From positions 1-64,000 of the forward strand of contig JASKMD010000006.1 of the NCBI GenBank assembly GCA_030144725.1: a DNA stretch of 64,000 nt, in the 5' to 3' direction. Under the pieces are notes generated by a model. That model ran no database searches and had not been told where the DNA came from. It saw only the letters and a program-made list of their open reading frames with translations. Position numbers and translations under genes: made by a program. This document shows positions 1-10,750 of this stretch, piece by piece. Origin of the DNA: Haematococcus lacustris (Eukaryota > Chlorophyta > Chlorophyceae > Chlamydomonadales > Haematococcaceae). Positions within the stretch are counted from its first letter, which is position 1; each line of letters opens with the position of its first letter.

Positions 1-282
1 AACAGCGCCCGAATTCACTAAGAACCGTGGGAGACCGTAGAACCGTAGGTGGTCGAGGCAGACCGACCGAAACCGTTAGGGAGACGTCTTACAGTATTCC
101 GTACACAAAGGACTATTGTTCTTCAGTTCTCTTCTCTCTCCTCCGTAAACACTACAACAACTCGCTTAAAACCTACCGACATCATTCAGTGAGAAACAAC
201 GTCATTAGGCAACGTGGCACTTCAAGTAAAAGAAAAACAACATTTGTTCATGCATCCTACCGTGCAATCGTGTACTCTTACA
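1..282 (-). repeat. 3' LTR of the chromovirus, partial
   Basis: This matches 7855-8136 almost base for base and ends in CTCTTACA at 282, which is the TGTAAGAG start of the LTR in element orientation. A purine-rich tract follows directly. Only the last 282 of roughly 624 bp lie in the window. Confidence 0.9.
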
Positions 283-295
283 CTCTCCCCCACTT
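283..295 (-). other. Polypurine tract (plus-strand primer) of the chromovirus
   Basis: On the minus strand a run of purines with five consecutive G directly precedes the TGTAAGAG start of the 3' LTR. That is the expected position and composition for the second-strand primer of an LTR retrotransposon. Confidence 0.75.
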
Positions 296-412
296 GAAGA
301 GAGCTTCGTCCCGAAGCGTGCAGTTGAAAGTGGTATGTGTGTGCCATGCAAACAACAATGTGACAACAACAGACAGGCAGGCATGTGTTCAAACAACCTA
401 TCTAACCCTAAC

Positions 413-3400
413 CTACGCTGGCTGCATCCATCCCTTGGGCTGCTTGGTGCGGAAAGCATATGCCCGCAACAACTTCTTGAGGACGTTCTGGGTCATGTCT
501 TCTTGTAATTGTGCCAGGGGCACCCAGCTGTTCTCGTGTTCAGGGTGGCCAAGCCACTTCACTTGCAGCTGGAGTTTACCGCACTGGAAGCGGTGGTTGC
601 GGAAGGCTTCTACGTGGTAATGAGCTTCACCGTCGATGATGTCTGGCTCGGGCGGAGGGGCGGGGTTGCGAGTGGGGAAACGCGCACTGCCATCATGATG
701 CAACTTGACGTGCGACACGTGTACAACCGGGTGGACTGATTTCCACTCAGCAGGTAGTTGAAGCCGCAGGGCGACAGGGGTGACGACCTCTAGGACCTTG
801 AAGGGGCCGTGCTGCCTGGGGGTGAACTTGCGGGCGGCGCCGGCAGCTTGCGTGGCTGGTCTGATGTGGGTAAAGAAGCTATCACAAAGGTAAACCATGT
901 CACCAGTGGCGAATTTATGGTCCTGGCGCTGGGCATTAGCATACTTGACCTGCCGCTCTTGAGCTTTGATGAGGTGTTGTGTAGCGGCGGCGATGTTGGT
1001 AGCCATGCGCTGCAGAAAGGCTGGGGCACTCTCGCTGGTATTCGGTGTGACCCGTGCTGGAGCAGCTGATGACACTGCTAGAGACAAAGGAGTGTGAGGT
1101 TCCTGGCCGGAGTTGAGCATGAAAGGGGAATAGCCAGTACTGGCCTGGACAGATGCGTTGTAGGCAAACTCAACGGCGGTGAGGTGGTTGTCCCAGTCTG
1201 TGTGGTGCAGCGAGACGTAGTTGCGCAACATGTCTTCAATGGTGCGGTTAGCGCGCTCAGTCTGGCCGTCAGTCTGGGGATGGTTGGCTGTGGAGATATT
1301 TAAGTGGGTCCCGGTCTTGGCAAAGAGTTGTTGCCAGAAGTTGGAAGTGAACCTGGGGTCCCGATCAGAGATGATGACCTTGGGGAGGCCGTGGTACTTG
1401 AAGACAGAATCGAAGAAGAGTTGGGCCAGCTCAGGGGCTGACACTGTGGTGGTTGTGGGGACAGTATGGATCATTTTAGTCAGCTTGTCCACAAAGACGA
1501 CGATGGCGTCGTGGCCAGCCGAGGTGACAGGTAGCTGGGTGATCAAGTCCATGCTGACCTGCTCCCACCGGTGCTGGGGTACGGGCAAAGGCTGCAAAAG
1601 GCCAAAGGGTTTTGTGGTGCTAGACTTGTTCCGCTGGCAGTGGGTGCAAGTGCGAATGTAGTCATGCACTGCAGCTGCCATGCGTGGCCAGTAGACAAGG
1701 CGGGACAGCCGGAGGTAGGTTTTGTCCCGACCAAGATGGCCTGCCGTGGGGACATCATGTGCCTCACACAACAGGTCCGTGCGCAAAGGGCCCGTTGGAA
1801 TGTACAGTAAAGGGGTCCCTCGGCCTGTGTGATACAGCAGATTGTCCTGAACCTTAACCTGCCGTGCGCGTCCCTTGAGGGCGGCAGCAAGATGACGCTG
1901 ATACTGAGGATCGGTAGCCGCAGCATCGCGTATGTTCCGTAGCCGTGATTGGTCGACAGAGATGGTTGTCTCAGTGACCTGGGCGGGGTTGCGCTGTGTC
2001 CGTCGCCCAACCGACAATAGTTGATAATCTGACCGACGTGACAGGGCGTCTGCCACTATGTTTTGTTTGCCCGGGATATGATCTATGATGCAGTCATACT
2101 CTTGAAGGACCTCCATCCACCGCGCTTGGCGACGGCAATCGAGGCGAGGCTGTGTTTGAATGTGCTTTGTAGCCCAATTGTCCGTGAGTAGGTTAAATGA
2201 CGCACCAAGGAGGTAGTGACGCCATACCTTGAGGGCCTCCACCAGAGACAGGAGCTCCTGCTCATGGGTGGGATAGTTCCGTTCCGCTGGCAGTAGTTTA
2301 CGGGAGTGGTAGGCCACGACCCGCTCGGCAGAGCCGGTACCCTGAGAGAGCACAGCACCAATGCCGATGGAAGATGCATCACATCGTAGCGTATACGGTT
2401 GCGAAGGATCTGGAGCAATGAGAATAGGTGCAGAGACGAGTGCCTGCTTCAGAGCGTCAAAGGCTGACTGTTGGGCCTGACCCCATGCCACGACACCCTG
2501 CTTGTCATGCCCGTCTGCTCTGGTTAGAGCGGTGAGAGGTGCTGCAATGGTAGAGAAGTCCTTTACAAAGCGGCGGTAGTAGTTAGCAAGGCCTAGAAAG
2601 CTGCGCACGTCATGCACAGTTGTGGGGATGGGCCAGGATTGAACCGCAGCTACCTTGGCTGGATCGCATGCAATGCCCAAGGCAGAGACAATGTGACCAA
2701 GGAAGGATGGTTGGTCCATGCCGAACTCACACTTGGAGAGCTTGGCATATAGCTTATGTTTGCGGAGTAGGTCGAGCACGCGCCGAAGGTGGGCTATGTG
2801 CTCTTGTGGGGTGCGGGAGAAGATCAGAATGTCATCAAGGTAGACCAGGACGCAGTCATCTAAGAGGTCATGTAACACATCATTCATGAGACGCTGGAAC
2901 GTGGCTGGCGCATTGCACAACCCGAAGGGTAGCACCGTGAATTCAAAACGACCGTAGCGTGTGCGGAATGCTGTTTTGTGAATGTCCTCGGGGGCAACCC
3001 GGATCTGATGGTAACCTTGGCGCAGGTCTTGCTTGCTGAACACCTTGGCACCATGGAGCCGATCTAGTAGTGTGTCTAGGCGTGGAAGAGGGTACTTGTT
3101 CTTGATGGTCAGACGGTTGAGAGGGCGGTAATCGATGCACATGCGGAATGAGCCATCCTTTTTGCGCACAAGCAACACACCGGAAGCGTAGGGAGAGGTG
3201 CTGGGGCGAATGAAGCCCTTGTCCAAGAGCTCCCCTATTTGCTGTTTCAACTCTGCTAGCTCACTGCTGGACACATTGTAGATGGGCCGCGCCGGGGGTG
3301 GCTTGGCTTGTTGGAGCTCAATACGGTGGTCCACGGAGCGCTCTGGTGGCAGTCCATGCGGAAGGTCTGATGGGAACACATCGGCGTACTCCTGTACAAT

Positions 3401-4042
3401 GGGAGAACAATCCAGAACCTGATGACAGGTCTCGGCATTGCTGTCAGCCGGGGTGATGGAGACTAAGAAGACTGGACACTTATCGCTGATTGCCGTGCGG
3501 AGCTGTGCAGAGCTTATGAGCAAAGGGCTGCCGCTGGTGTTTGTAGTGCCTGGCTGCTTCACAGGGGGCCGGAGTGTGTGCGGCCGTCCTGCATAACGGA
3601 ATCGCATGATGTTGGCTTTCCAGTCAATGCGGGGATTGATTTCCGCAAGCCAGGGCTTACCCAGGATGATGTCGAAGTCGTGAAGGTGTGTAACATGCAG
3701 TGTTTGCTCGCCCTTGTAGGTACCCAGCCGGAAACGCGCATTGGGAATCATGGCGCTGCTCTGCTGTTGATGGCCGTCGGCTAGGCTGATGTAGTCGGGG
3801 CTCACTTTCTGGGCAGTCTGAATGCCGGTAGCGCCTCCGTCAATCAACACCCGTGCACTGTTGCCCTTGTATGAGCCCGTGAAGACTAGCAAATCAGCAT
3901 GGCTGCCAGGATTAGAGTTGGCTGCGAGCTTAGTGATACGGAGCCGGGGCGGTGGCGGGGTGATAGCGGTGGTCTCGCCAGTGCTTGCTTTTGGCTGGTT
4001 GGACTCTAAGTCTTTGCTTGGTTGGGAGGTCGAGCCGCCCAG
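413..4042 (-). CDS. pol: Pol polyprotein (protease, RT, RNase H, integrase, chromodomain), expressed by -1 frameshift
   Basis: The polyprotein copies and integrates the retrotransposon. In the 1159 codons read from 3892 (a TTG, not a true start) one sees: a retropepsin-like segment with LIDGGATG near residue 17; reverse transcriptase with [27 protein letters not shown] and the YLDD catalytic box near residue 350; RNase H beginning RCDASS and continuing through THEQELL; integrase with an H-H-C-C zinc motif (ending CTHCQRN) and a DDE core ([28 protein letters not shown]); and a C-terminal chromodomain ([26 protein letters not shown]). The frame is open upstream of 3892 without an ATG and overlaps the end of gag, so Gag-Pol is most likely made by frameshifting at 4042-4048. 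No internal stop is present. The protease signature is DGG where D-S/T-G is usual. Confidence 0.93.
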   Translation of the reverse strand: MGGSTSQPSKDLESNQPKASTGETTAITPPPPRLRITKLAANSNPGSHADLLVFTGSYKGNSARVLIDGGATGIQTAQKVSPDYISLADGHQQQSSAMIPNARFRLGTYKGEQTLHVTHLHDFDIILGKPWLAEINPRIDWKANIMRFRYAGRPHTLRPPVKQPGTTNTSGSPLLISSAQLRTAISDKCPVFLVSITPADSNAETCHQVLDCSPIVQEYADVFPSDLPHGLPPERSVDHRIELQQAKPPPARPIYNVSSSELAELKQQIGELLDKGFIRPSTSPYASGVLLVRKKDGSFRMCIDYRPLNRLTIKNKYPLPRLDTLLDRLHGAKVFSKQDLRQGYHQIRVAPEDIHKTAFRTRYGRFEFTVLPFGLCNAPATFQRLMNDVLHDLLDDCVLVYLDDILIFSRTPQEHIAHLRRVLDLLRKHKLYAKLSKCEFGMDQPSFLGHIVSALGIACDPAKVAAVQSWPIPTTVHDVRSFLGLANYYRRFVKDFSTIAAPLTALTRADGHDKQGVVAWGQAQQSAFDALKQALVSAPILIAPDPSQPYTLRCDASSIGIGAVLSQGTGSAERVVAYHSRKLLPAERNYPTHEQELLSLVEALKVWRHYLLGASFNLLTDNWATKHIQTQPRLDCRRQARWMEVLQEYDCIIDHIPGKQNIVADALSRRSDYQLLSVGRRTQRNPAQVTETTISVDQSRLRNIRDAAATDPQYQRHLAAALKGRARQVKVQDNLLYHTGRGTPLLYIPTGPLRTDLLCEAHDVPTAGHLGRDKTYLRLSRLVYWPRMAAAVHDYIRTCTHCQRNKSSTTKPFGLLQPLPVPQHRWEQVSMDLITQLPVTSAGHDAIVVFVDKLTKMIHTVPTTTTVSAPELAQLFFDSVFKYHGLPKVIISDRDPRFTSNFWQQLFAKTGTHLNISTANHPQTDGQTERANRTIEDMLRNYVSLHHTDWDNHLTAVEFAYNASVQASTGYSPFMLNSGQEPHTPLSLAVSSAAPARVTPNTSESAPAFLQRMATNIAAATQHLIKAQERQVKYANAQRQDHKFATGDMVYLCDSFFTHIRPATQAAGAARKFTPRQHGPFKVLEVVTPVALRLQLPAEWKSVHPVVHVSHVKLHHDGSARFPTRNPAPPPEPDIIDGEAHYHVEAFRNHRFQCGKLQLQVKWLGHPEHENSWVPLAQLQEDMTQNVLKKLLRAYAFRTKQPKGWMQPA

Positions 4043-4923
4043 TTTTTTGGACCGCTTTTGTTAGGGTGCTTGCAGTCTTGCACCAGATGACCATCCTCAC
4101 GGCAGAATGTGCACTTATTGTGGGCCGCATACCAGGCTTTCTCCTCTGGTGTGAGCCGTTGGAGTCGTGGTGTAGAAGGCTTGGTTTGCTGAGGAGCTGG
4201 GTTAGATGTTGTGCCGTGGGTCTCGCGCTGAGCGCGGTGAGGCTGTTGCTTGACTTGTTTCATGAGGCCTAGCTGCATGGGAACAGCTGTGGAAAGCCCT
4301 GCATCACGGCAGGCGGTGTCATGGGCTACGGCTATCTTGACTGCCTGATCAAATGTAGTGGGAGACTGAATGTCTACCATGGCCTTAAGGTGAGGGTGCA
4401 GGCCACGGCGGAACCGGTCTAGTTGTTCATCCTCTGTGATGGTAGGAATGTGCAGAAACAAGCTGCGCATGTGAGTGGCGAAGGAGAGAGCTGTCTGGTT
4501 AGGTTTTTGCTTGGCCACATGAAGCTGGTCTCGAGCCTTAGCTGTTTCTGACTGAGTTACAAAAGCTGCTTTAAGGGCTGCTTTGAACAAGTCCCAGGTG
4601 AATGACGCGCTAGGGGCTGAGCGGACAGAGACATACCAGGAGGCAGCCAGACCTGTGAGCCTTACACCAGTGGACACTATCTTCTGCTCATCAGTCAGGC
4701 CTGGAGTCAACTTAAACACCTCCTCAACATGAAACAGCCAAGTAGAAACACTACCCTTGCCGTCAAATGGCTGTACGTCTGTCAGCTTGACTAAACCCTG
4801 TGCAACCCGTGGCTCGCCTTGAGAAGCGTGTTGCTGCTCCTGCTGCCGCACTATCCTGTCCATAGTGGCACCAAGTGCATTGAATGCAGCTATGATGGTC
4901 TCCATGCTGTCAGGCTGTGCCAT
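4006..4923 (-). CDS. gag: Gag structural protein (capsid and CCHC nucleocapsid)
   Basis: A 305-residue Gag forms the particle shell and binds element RNA. The central part ([50 protein letters not shown]) has the pattern of the retrotransposon Gag capsid domain. A CX2CX4HX4C zinc knuckle ([14 protein letters not shown]) lies near residues 273-286. The start is the ATG at 4923; an in-frame TAG lies three codons upstream, so no longer in-frame version is possible. The 3' end overlaps the pol frame and contains the slip site. The upstream leader has a separate long open frame overlapping the start by 34 nt. Confidence 0.9.
   Translation of the reverse strand: MAQPDSMETIIAAFNALGATMDRIVRQQEQQHASQGEPRVAQGLVKLTDVQPFDGKGSVSTWLFHVEEVFKLTPGLTDEQKIVSTGVRLTGLAASWYVSVRSAPSASFTWDLFKAALKAAFVTQSETAKARDQLHVAKQKPNQTALSFATHMRSLFLHIPTITEDEQLDRFRRGLHPHLKAMVDIQSPTTFDQAVKIAVAHDTACRDAGLSTAVPMQLGLMKQVKQQPHRAQRETHGTTSNPAPQQTKPSTPRLQRLTPEEKAWYAAHNKCTFCREDGHLVQDCKHPNKSGPKNWAARPPNQAKT
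4042..4048 (-). promoter_or_regulatory. Programmed -1 ribosomal frameshift heptamer A AAA AAC between gag and pol
   Basis: On the minus strand the heptamer A AAA AAC lies in the correct zero-frame register (codons CCA AAA AAC TGG of gag), 36 nt before the gag stop. A -1 slip enters the pol frame (next codons CTG GGC GGC), which stays open to 413. A AAA AAC is a classical retroviral slip site. I see only a weak candidate stem downstream (TGGG pairing CCCA). The arrangement was read directly; the frameshifting itself is inferred. Confidence 0.8.
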
Positions 4924-5567
4924 GGGCTGTTCCTAGAGACGACGACGCTGGCGCTGCTGGTATCCGTCCCTGTTGTGTTGGGCGGAGTGGGAGGGGGTAG
5001 GTGGCGGTGCTTGTCCCTGGTAGGCTGGGTGTGCCTGTGATGCTGGCTGTGGTGCCTGCTGACGTCTAGGTGGAGGCGGTGGGGTGGCGGTGGTGCCACG
5101 TAGCGTGTGGATACGCCTACAGGTGCACTGGGTGCTACAACAAGGCTGCGCACAATGCCTAGGAGCTGCTCTATGTAATCCCGTTGCTGAGCGAGCTGCT
5201 CACCTCGTGCCCTTGCTAGCCCGGAGTAGTAGTCCGCTGCCGCCTTGAAAGATTGGCAGTGCTGACACCCTTGCAGCGCCTGTTGCGCCTCACGGTTACC
5301 CGTGGAAACTAAAGCAAACGTTGGGCTGCGAAATTGCTCAGGTTGTTCCGCCTGTGCGAGCTGGGCTGCTGGGTTCGCGTTCGGGGGTGTACCCGAAACA
5401 ATAGGCTGATATTCTCCGCTTGGCGAAGGGCTAAGAGGAGGGCTGGACGGGCTGTAAGATGAGGCTGAATTCCGCGGGGTGCAAGCCCCGGACGGAAGGT
5501 CTACGTCCAACGCCTCGTCGAATGTCAGTGGCACTGCGATGAACGTGAAAGGGGAAACCAGATGCAA
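4890..5567 (-). other. ATG-less 225-codon open frame in the chromovirus leader
   Basis: An open frame runs from the end of the 5' LTR to 34 nt inside gag, in a different frame. It has no ATG (it opens with TTG). It contains a Pro/Ser-rich part and a plausible helical stretch (LAQQRDYIEQLLGIVRS). It may be an N-terminal Gag extension displaced by a past frameshift, or simply an unstopped leader. I do not recognise a domain. Confidence that it is translated is low. Confidence 0.3.
5543..5560 (-). other. Primer-binding site of the chromovirus (probable)
   Basis: On the minus strand the LTR ends CTGTTGCA, then two bases, then TGGTTTCCCC. A TGG-starting motif 2 nt after an LTR end in CA is the usual place and form of a tRNA primer site. 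I cannot name the tRNA. The LTR ends TGTAAGAG and CTGTTGCA are imperfect inverted repeats, which supports this boundary. Confidence 0.6.
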
Positions 5568-6226
5568 CAGTGGTAATTCGTGGGCCCGGAAAAACTCGTA
5601 AATGCAAGCGCTAATGGGTCTAAGGACTTCTTTCAGCCTAAGGTCGGCTTCTAGAAGTCTCGTAGTGTTAACTACGGCTAGGTCTCAGCTCGACGCTGGA
5701 GCTAAGGACCGCTAAGCTGACTTACTATTGCTTATCCCTATACATTACGGGAGAATAATTTATTGTTAGTTTGTCGTAATTGTTGATTTATACGGTTATG
5801 TTGAACAGACTCGGACAATTACAGCAAGCACAGCAAAAGTCGGCCGGTAAAAGTTTTAGTTGCCGGCGCTCTACAGCCCGAACCATGTAATTATAGTAAC
5901 CCTAGATAGCGGCAGCTGCCAGAAGCTTCATCTGCACAGCCTTGCCAGCTGCTTCGTGGGCGTGGAAGTGCTTGCGGATCAATCCATGGTGCATTGGGGA
6001 TGCACGGCCAGGGAGCGGCAAGGGTACGAGCCGGCTGGGTGTCGCATAAGGGTTCCAAGGCCGCCATTTCCCGTAGCCAGGAGGAGCAGCAACATGCTGC
6101 CCGCTTGCCTTGCCGACCAGTTGAGCAGCCCCGGGCTGCCAAGGGTGGGCAGGGTGGCTGCTTGCATGCCAGCAGCCAAGGGCATCGACGCCTGGCCAAC
6201 TGCTAGGGACACCGCCGCCAGGCCAG

Positions 6227-6610
6227 CAACAGCGGTAGTAGCAGCAGCAGCAGCAGCCGGGCAGTGGCAGCAGCATGGCAGCAGCAGCAGCAGCAGCATA
6301 GCGGCAGCAGCAGCGGCCGGACGGCAGCAGCAGCAGCAGGGCGGCAGCAGCAGCAGCAGGGCGGCAGCAGCAGCAGCAGGGAAGCAGCAGCAGCGGGACA
6401 GCAACAGCAGCAGGAGGGCAACAACAGCAGCAGCAGCAACAGCTGGGCAGCAGCAGCAGCCGGGCAGCAACAACAGGGTAGCAACAGTTGGGCAGCAACA
6501 AGAGCAGGGCGGAAGCAGCAACAGCAGGGCAGCAGCAACAACAGCAGCAGGGTAGCAGCAACAGGAGCAGGGCAACTACAGCAACAACAAGGCAGCAGCA
6601 GCAGCATCAG
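6227..6610. repeat. Imperfect (GCA)n trinucleotide tract
   Basis: This is a long imperfect run of GCA/CAG triplets with interspersed GGG and ACA. It keeps all six frames largely open, which produces spurious poly-Gln, poly-Ser, poly-Ala and poly-Leu frames. Confidence 0.9.
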
Positions 6611-7437
6611 CATGCTTGTTCACCACCTAAAGTATGAGGGTGGCAAAGGCGGGATAGCAATGCAGGACATGACAAGGCATGCCAATGAAAAACATGAGGG
6701 CTTATTGGGGAGTTTACCACTGTCTAGAACAGACTCCAACATGCTGTAGCTAGTGTTCAGCTGACTCTGATTCTTGATCATGGTTGCCGGCGCTGCCTTG
6801 CAGCGGATTGTCAGGTCCACAATGTCCGTGTCTTTTAGAAACCTGTCAAGGACCTGCTCAGTGTCCTCGTTTGCCACTTGCGCCGTTTGCTGCTCGGCAG
6901 TCGCTGCGGGGCGGTGCAACACAATGGTTACGGTCCACGATTAGACAGTTGCAAGGGACGAGGATAAGATAGTTGCAAGGCAACCTTGGACCGAGGCTCC
7001 GTTGCCGCATCTGCAATGGCCGGTTTAAGCGGCGCAGCCACGCGATCTGCATCAGCCAAGCGAGCTCCTGCGACAGCTGCAACGGCGGTGTTGGGCTGCC
7101 CAGCCACTTTAAACTCCGGGGACCCTGTTGCGCAACAGACGTGGTGTTATTAGTCAAAAGATGCAAGTCAAAAGGGGTCAACGCTAAGGTCCGTCAACGC
7201 GTCTCACCGTCGAGCCTCGTAGCTGCCAAACGTGATGTTGCGACCTCTAGCGGAGGCGGAAGAAGGTTATATGTTGGTATCTCGAAGTCGTTGTCACTGC
7301 CGCACTGGTCGTCTTCGGCGCCAATGCTGCCGCTGCTGACGGTGTAGGTGCTGTCTGGCATTTTAGCTGTTGGGCAGGCTGGTATGGGTGAGGCTGCGGA
7401 TGGAAGTTTGTCCTAGAGTAAAGAGTGAAGAGGGGGT

Positions 7438-7570
7438 GACTTGCAAACAATTACAGGAAAAGTGCACGACTTGCACACATTTACGGGAAAAGTGCAGACA
7501 TTTACTGAAAAAGTGCACGACTTGCACACATTTACGGGGAAAGCGCAGACATTTACAGCAAAAGTGCACA
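7438..7570. repeat. Short tandem repeat, about 51-bp unit
   Basis: The motif AAGTGCACGACTTGCACACA followed by TTTACGG(G)AAAG.GCAGACATTTAC occurs about two and a half times in tandem, inside the nested DNA element. No coding sense was seen. Confidence 0.7.
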
Positions 7571-8623
7571 ACCACCAAGAAAGAGCGTGGTATGCGCACT
7601 GGTTCTGCTGTCGTCTCCGACGCGTGGAGCACAGCCGCAACAGCAGCGAGGCTCCAAATCGTGTGCCCGTAATGTATAGGGATATCGCATAATGTCTCGG
7701 CCAGCGCTGTTCACGTCCAAATAACAGTCTCGGCCAGGTCTCAAGCTGCGTAAACGTCTCGGCTACGCCTCGACGTTTACTGCAACTTTCGACCCAGCCT
7801 CGACCGTTATTTTCCGTAACAGCTCGGCCTCCGACATTATACTATACATAAAGCAACAGCGCCCGAATTCACTAAGAACCGTGGGAGACCGTAGAACCGT
7901 AGGTGGTCGAGGCAGACCGACCGAAACCGTTAGGGAGACGTATTACAGTATTCCGTGGACAAAGGACTATTGTTCTTCTGTTCTCTTCTCTCTCCTCCGT
8001 AAACACTACAACAACTCGCTTAAAACCTACCGACATCATTCAGTGAGAAACAACGTCATTAGGCAACGTGGCACTTCAAGTAAAAGAAAAACAACATTTG
8101 TTCATGCATCCTACCGTGCAATCGTGTACTCTTACAGAGGGCGGGCGGGAGGGATCGGACTCAGGCGCCCCCAACATGGGGTTGGTAATATGCATGCAAG
8201 TACTCTCTAAATACTGCATCGTTTTCGATAGCGTTTGGCACATTGGTAGCTGCAAATCAATGCGCGTCATCTGACCATCAGCGCACGACATTGGAGTCTT
8301 TGCTCGCGTACTGCCACATGTGCCCGCGAACAAACCACAGCGGCGAGACGGGTATCCTTGGCACGGTGAGCCGCATCGCTGTGGCCCCATCTACCTAGCG
8401 TAGTGAGCAGGTTGTGCACAAATGGAATGTCCGGCCAACACCCAACGCGATGTCTGCCGGGCGTGCAGGGCACCTTGACGGGGTGTTTGGAACATATTGT
8501 TATACTCGCTCTCGCCGGATACACCCTTCGGGTCGGCGCACACTAAGGTATCAACGGCTTACACACCCCCTCCTCCACTGTGTCCTCCCCTGTGTTTCAC
8601 CCGCTGCACCCATAGGAAAATGG

Positions 8624-8631
8624 CTATAAAA
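8624..8631 (+). promoter_or_regulatory. TATA-like box conserved in every full macrosatellite unit
   Basis: CTATAAAA occurs in the context GGAAAATGGCTATAAAATG at the same place in every full unit, with one substitution in the unit at 19400. It could mark a start site for a satellite transcript. No RNA evidence is available. Confidence 0.3.
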
Positions 8632-8831
8632 TGTTTGTTCTTGACTCACTGGTGCATCTCTTGAAACAAATTGCACATCAAACAACCCAGGCCTCTATCA
8701 GTTTGACATCTACAAAGTGACATCATGTTCTCCAAGTAGAATCAGGGCCACGGGGCTGTGGGGTGGCAGTTGAGCTATGAAACGTTGCACGCAGGTGGAT
8801 GGGATGTAGGGGAGTGTAAGTCTCAGAGGAG

Positions 8832-8847
8832 CCGAGTCCAAACTCGG
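8832..8847. other. Perfect short hairpin in each macrosatellite unit
   Basis: CCGAGT-CCAA-ACTCGG can fold into a 6-bp stem with a 4-nt loop. It is conserved in all full units. The role is unknown. Confidence 0.5.
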
Positions 8848-9960
8848 TCATGGTGTGGAGCTGTGTGACTGACTGCATGGCCCTGACCCCGAAATCGGCT
8901 ACGGGAGTTGACGGTCACAGACCAAAGTGTGCTTTTGACATATCTGAGTATGAGCGTGTGTAACAATGTCTAAAAGGAGCGTAACCTAGTAAGTAGCATG
9001 CTGTAAGTCCCAATGGTCGAGCTGTGGCATTGCCCTCTAGGTAAGGGGGGGAGGTGGGCTCATTGCCACATCGCCGCAACCGCTTTCCGATCCGACTGCT
9101 GCTGCCGACGCGCATGCGCATGTAGAGCAGCCTAAGCGACGAAGGCGGTCGCAGCGATGACGGCATGCCCCGCAACGGCCCAAATTTGAATCACTAACTT
9201 TGATGCTTTGTTGTGCACGGCCTACTCGGTGTATGTTTATTCTGGATGGGTGAAAGGTAGCTGGCTGGGTTGGCTACATACTGAGCCAGCTAGCATTAAA
9301 TTTGGCGCAGCGAGTGCAGAGTTACAGCCGTCCTACTACCAGGGGTCGGTTTACTGTCATTTTTTGAATGTTGGGGCCGCCTGAATCGGACCCAACATGT
9401 CGAGCAAGGTAACGTAGCAATGGCCTACACACCTTGAGTGGCCTTACCGAGTGGCCAGGTAGTAGGTACTACTCACGAAGCGGTCAAGCAATGCAGCAGC
9501 CTTGTATACTTCCGAGCATGGGTGGAGGGGCGTCGTTACATCGGTTTGACGTGCCATGTGCATTGTTTTGACTGCGGCGACTGTCCCTGACTGTTTGCAG
9601 AGGCTACTGGGCCACGTCGGTCGCGGCGGTCGGTCGCGGCGAGGCCCGCATGAGCAAAACTGGCATGGATTTGAATGTCAAGATTTGAGCCGCCATAGCA
9701 CTAAGCACAGTGCACAGTATTTAATGTTACAAGCTGCACCGCATAGCTGACAGAGTCCTCTACCCAGGTATGTGCGGAACATAAATAGAAACCACGTGGC
9801 TGAAACGCGGCGTCGTTTTGATTACCAGAGGTCGGTTTCCTATCATTTCCTGTCATTTTTTGTTAGTTGGGGTCGCCTGACCCTGCCCCCTCGCACCCCC
9901 TCGCACCGCCCAGATCACAGACGTGTTGGCCATCGTCCCCCTCCCTTGTGCCACAGCTGA

Positions 9961-10092
9961 CCCCTGACCTGCCCCCCCCTCCTGCTGCACCCCCCTGGCA
10001 GCAGCAGGCAGCTTGTGCTTGTGCCGCCCCTGACCTGCCCCCCCCTCCTGCTGCACCCCCCTGGCAGCAGCAGGCAACTGGTGCTGGTGCTG
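9961..10092. repeat. 66-bp subrepeat, two copies per macrosatellite unit
   Basis: A C-rich 66-bp segment (start CCCCTGACCTGCCCCCC) is directly duplicated in each full unit, at 9961-10026 and 10027-10092 here. The unit ending at 19399 has only one copy, which accounts for its 66-bp shortfall. Confidence 0.9.
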
Positions 10093-10168
10093 CCCCTGGG
10101 CTGCCCACCCCTCCAGCTGAGCAGCAGGGGGTCAGGGCGGAGCTGGACACAAGCTCGACACGCAAGCG

Positions 10169-10750
10169 GAGGGCGGGCGGGAGGGATCGGACTCAGGCGC
10201 CCCCAACATGGGGTTGGTAATATGCATGCAAGTACTCTCTAAATACTGCATCGTTTTCGATAGCGTTTGGCACATTGGTAGCTGCAAATCAATGCGCGTC
10301 ATCTGACCATCAGCGCACGACATTGGAGCTGACAGAGTCCTCTACCCAGGTATGTGCGGAACATAAATAGAAACCACGTGGCTGAAACGCGGCGTCGTTT
10401 TGATTACCAGAGGTCGGTTTCCTATCATTTCCTGTCATTTTTTGTTAGTTGGGGTCGCCTGACCCTGCCCCCTCGCACCCCCTCGCACCGCCCAGATCAC
10501 AGACGTGTTGGCCATCGTCCCCCTCCCTTGTGCCACAGCTGACCCCTGACCTGCCCCCCCCTCCTGCTGCACCCCCCTGGCAGCAGCAGGCAGCTTGTGC
10601 TTGTGCCGCCCCTGACCTGCCCCCCCCTCCTGCTGCACCCCCCTGGCAGCAGCAGGCAACTGGTGCTGGTGCTGCCCCTGGGCTGCCCACCCCTCCAGCT
10701 GAGCAGCAGGGGGTCAGGGCGGAGCTGGACACAAGCTCGACACGCAAGCG
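10169..10750. repeat. Deleted macrosatellite unit (582 bp)
   Basis: The unit reads normally to the CGACATTGGAG near 10327 and then jumps to CTGACAGAGTCC, a deletion of 1450 bp relative to its neighbours. Two bases (AG) are shared at the breakpoint. Phase with the neighbouring units is kept. Confidence 0.93.

Larger units (their letters stand above)
5735..7682. mobile_element. Non-autonomous TA-flanked DNA transposon nested in the 5' LTR
   Basis: Perfect 17-bp terminal inverted repeats (TCCCTATACATTACGGG at 5735-5751; its reverse complement at 7666-7682) are flanked on both sides by TA (5733-5734, 7683-7684). TA duplication and short inverted repeats fit the Tc1/mariner superfamily. No transposase was recognised in the 1948 bp. 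The interior holds a long CAG/GCA tract, a 100-codon minus-strand open frame (6620-6922) of unknown nature, and a short tandem repeat near the right end. Internal deletion or capture of other sequence is likely. Confidence 0.6.
1..8136 (-). mobile_element. Ty3/gypsy chromovirus LTR retrotransposon (left end outside window)
   Basis: Reading on the minus strand, the element runs right LTR (5' LTR) - primer-binding site - gag - pol - polypurine tract - left LTR (3' LTR). The terminal copies at 1-282 and 7855-8136 are nearly identical (I count 4 substitutions in 282 bp), so insertion was fairly recent. Gag and pol are intact. The pol order protease - reverse transcriptase - RNase H - integrase - chromodomain is that of Ty3/gypsy chromoviruses. 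To the right, sequence resumes inside the 2032-bp satellite unit at 8137, so the element sits in the satellite. The left target duplication lies outside the window. The 5' LTR is interrupted by a DNA element (5735-7682). Confidence 0.93.
5563..8136 (-). repeat. 5' LTR of the chromovirus, split by a DNA element
   Basis: The LTR consists of 7685-8136 plus 5563-5734, about 624 bp in total, with the insertion 5735-7682 between them. The part at 7855-8136 matches the 3' LTR. The CTCGGCC/CTCGGCT motif recurs several times at 7690-7830. The split predicts that the 3' LTR, mostly outside the window, lacks the insertion. Confidence 0.65.

Noticed and set aside
5860..6749. Several long overlapping poly-Gln/Ser/Ala/Leu frames
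   Set aside because: They come from the GCA triplet tract, which leaves all frames open.
7640..7675. LTR end and primer site near TGTATAGGG / TGGAGCC
   Set aside because: TGTATAGGG belongs to the inverted repeat of the nested TA element. The LTR continues at 5563-5734, with a better primer site at 5543-5560.
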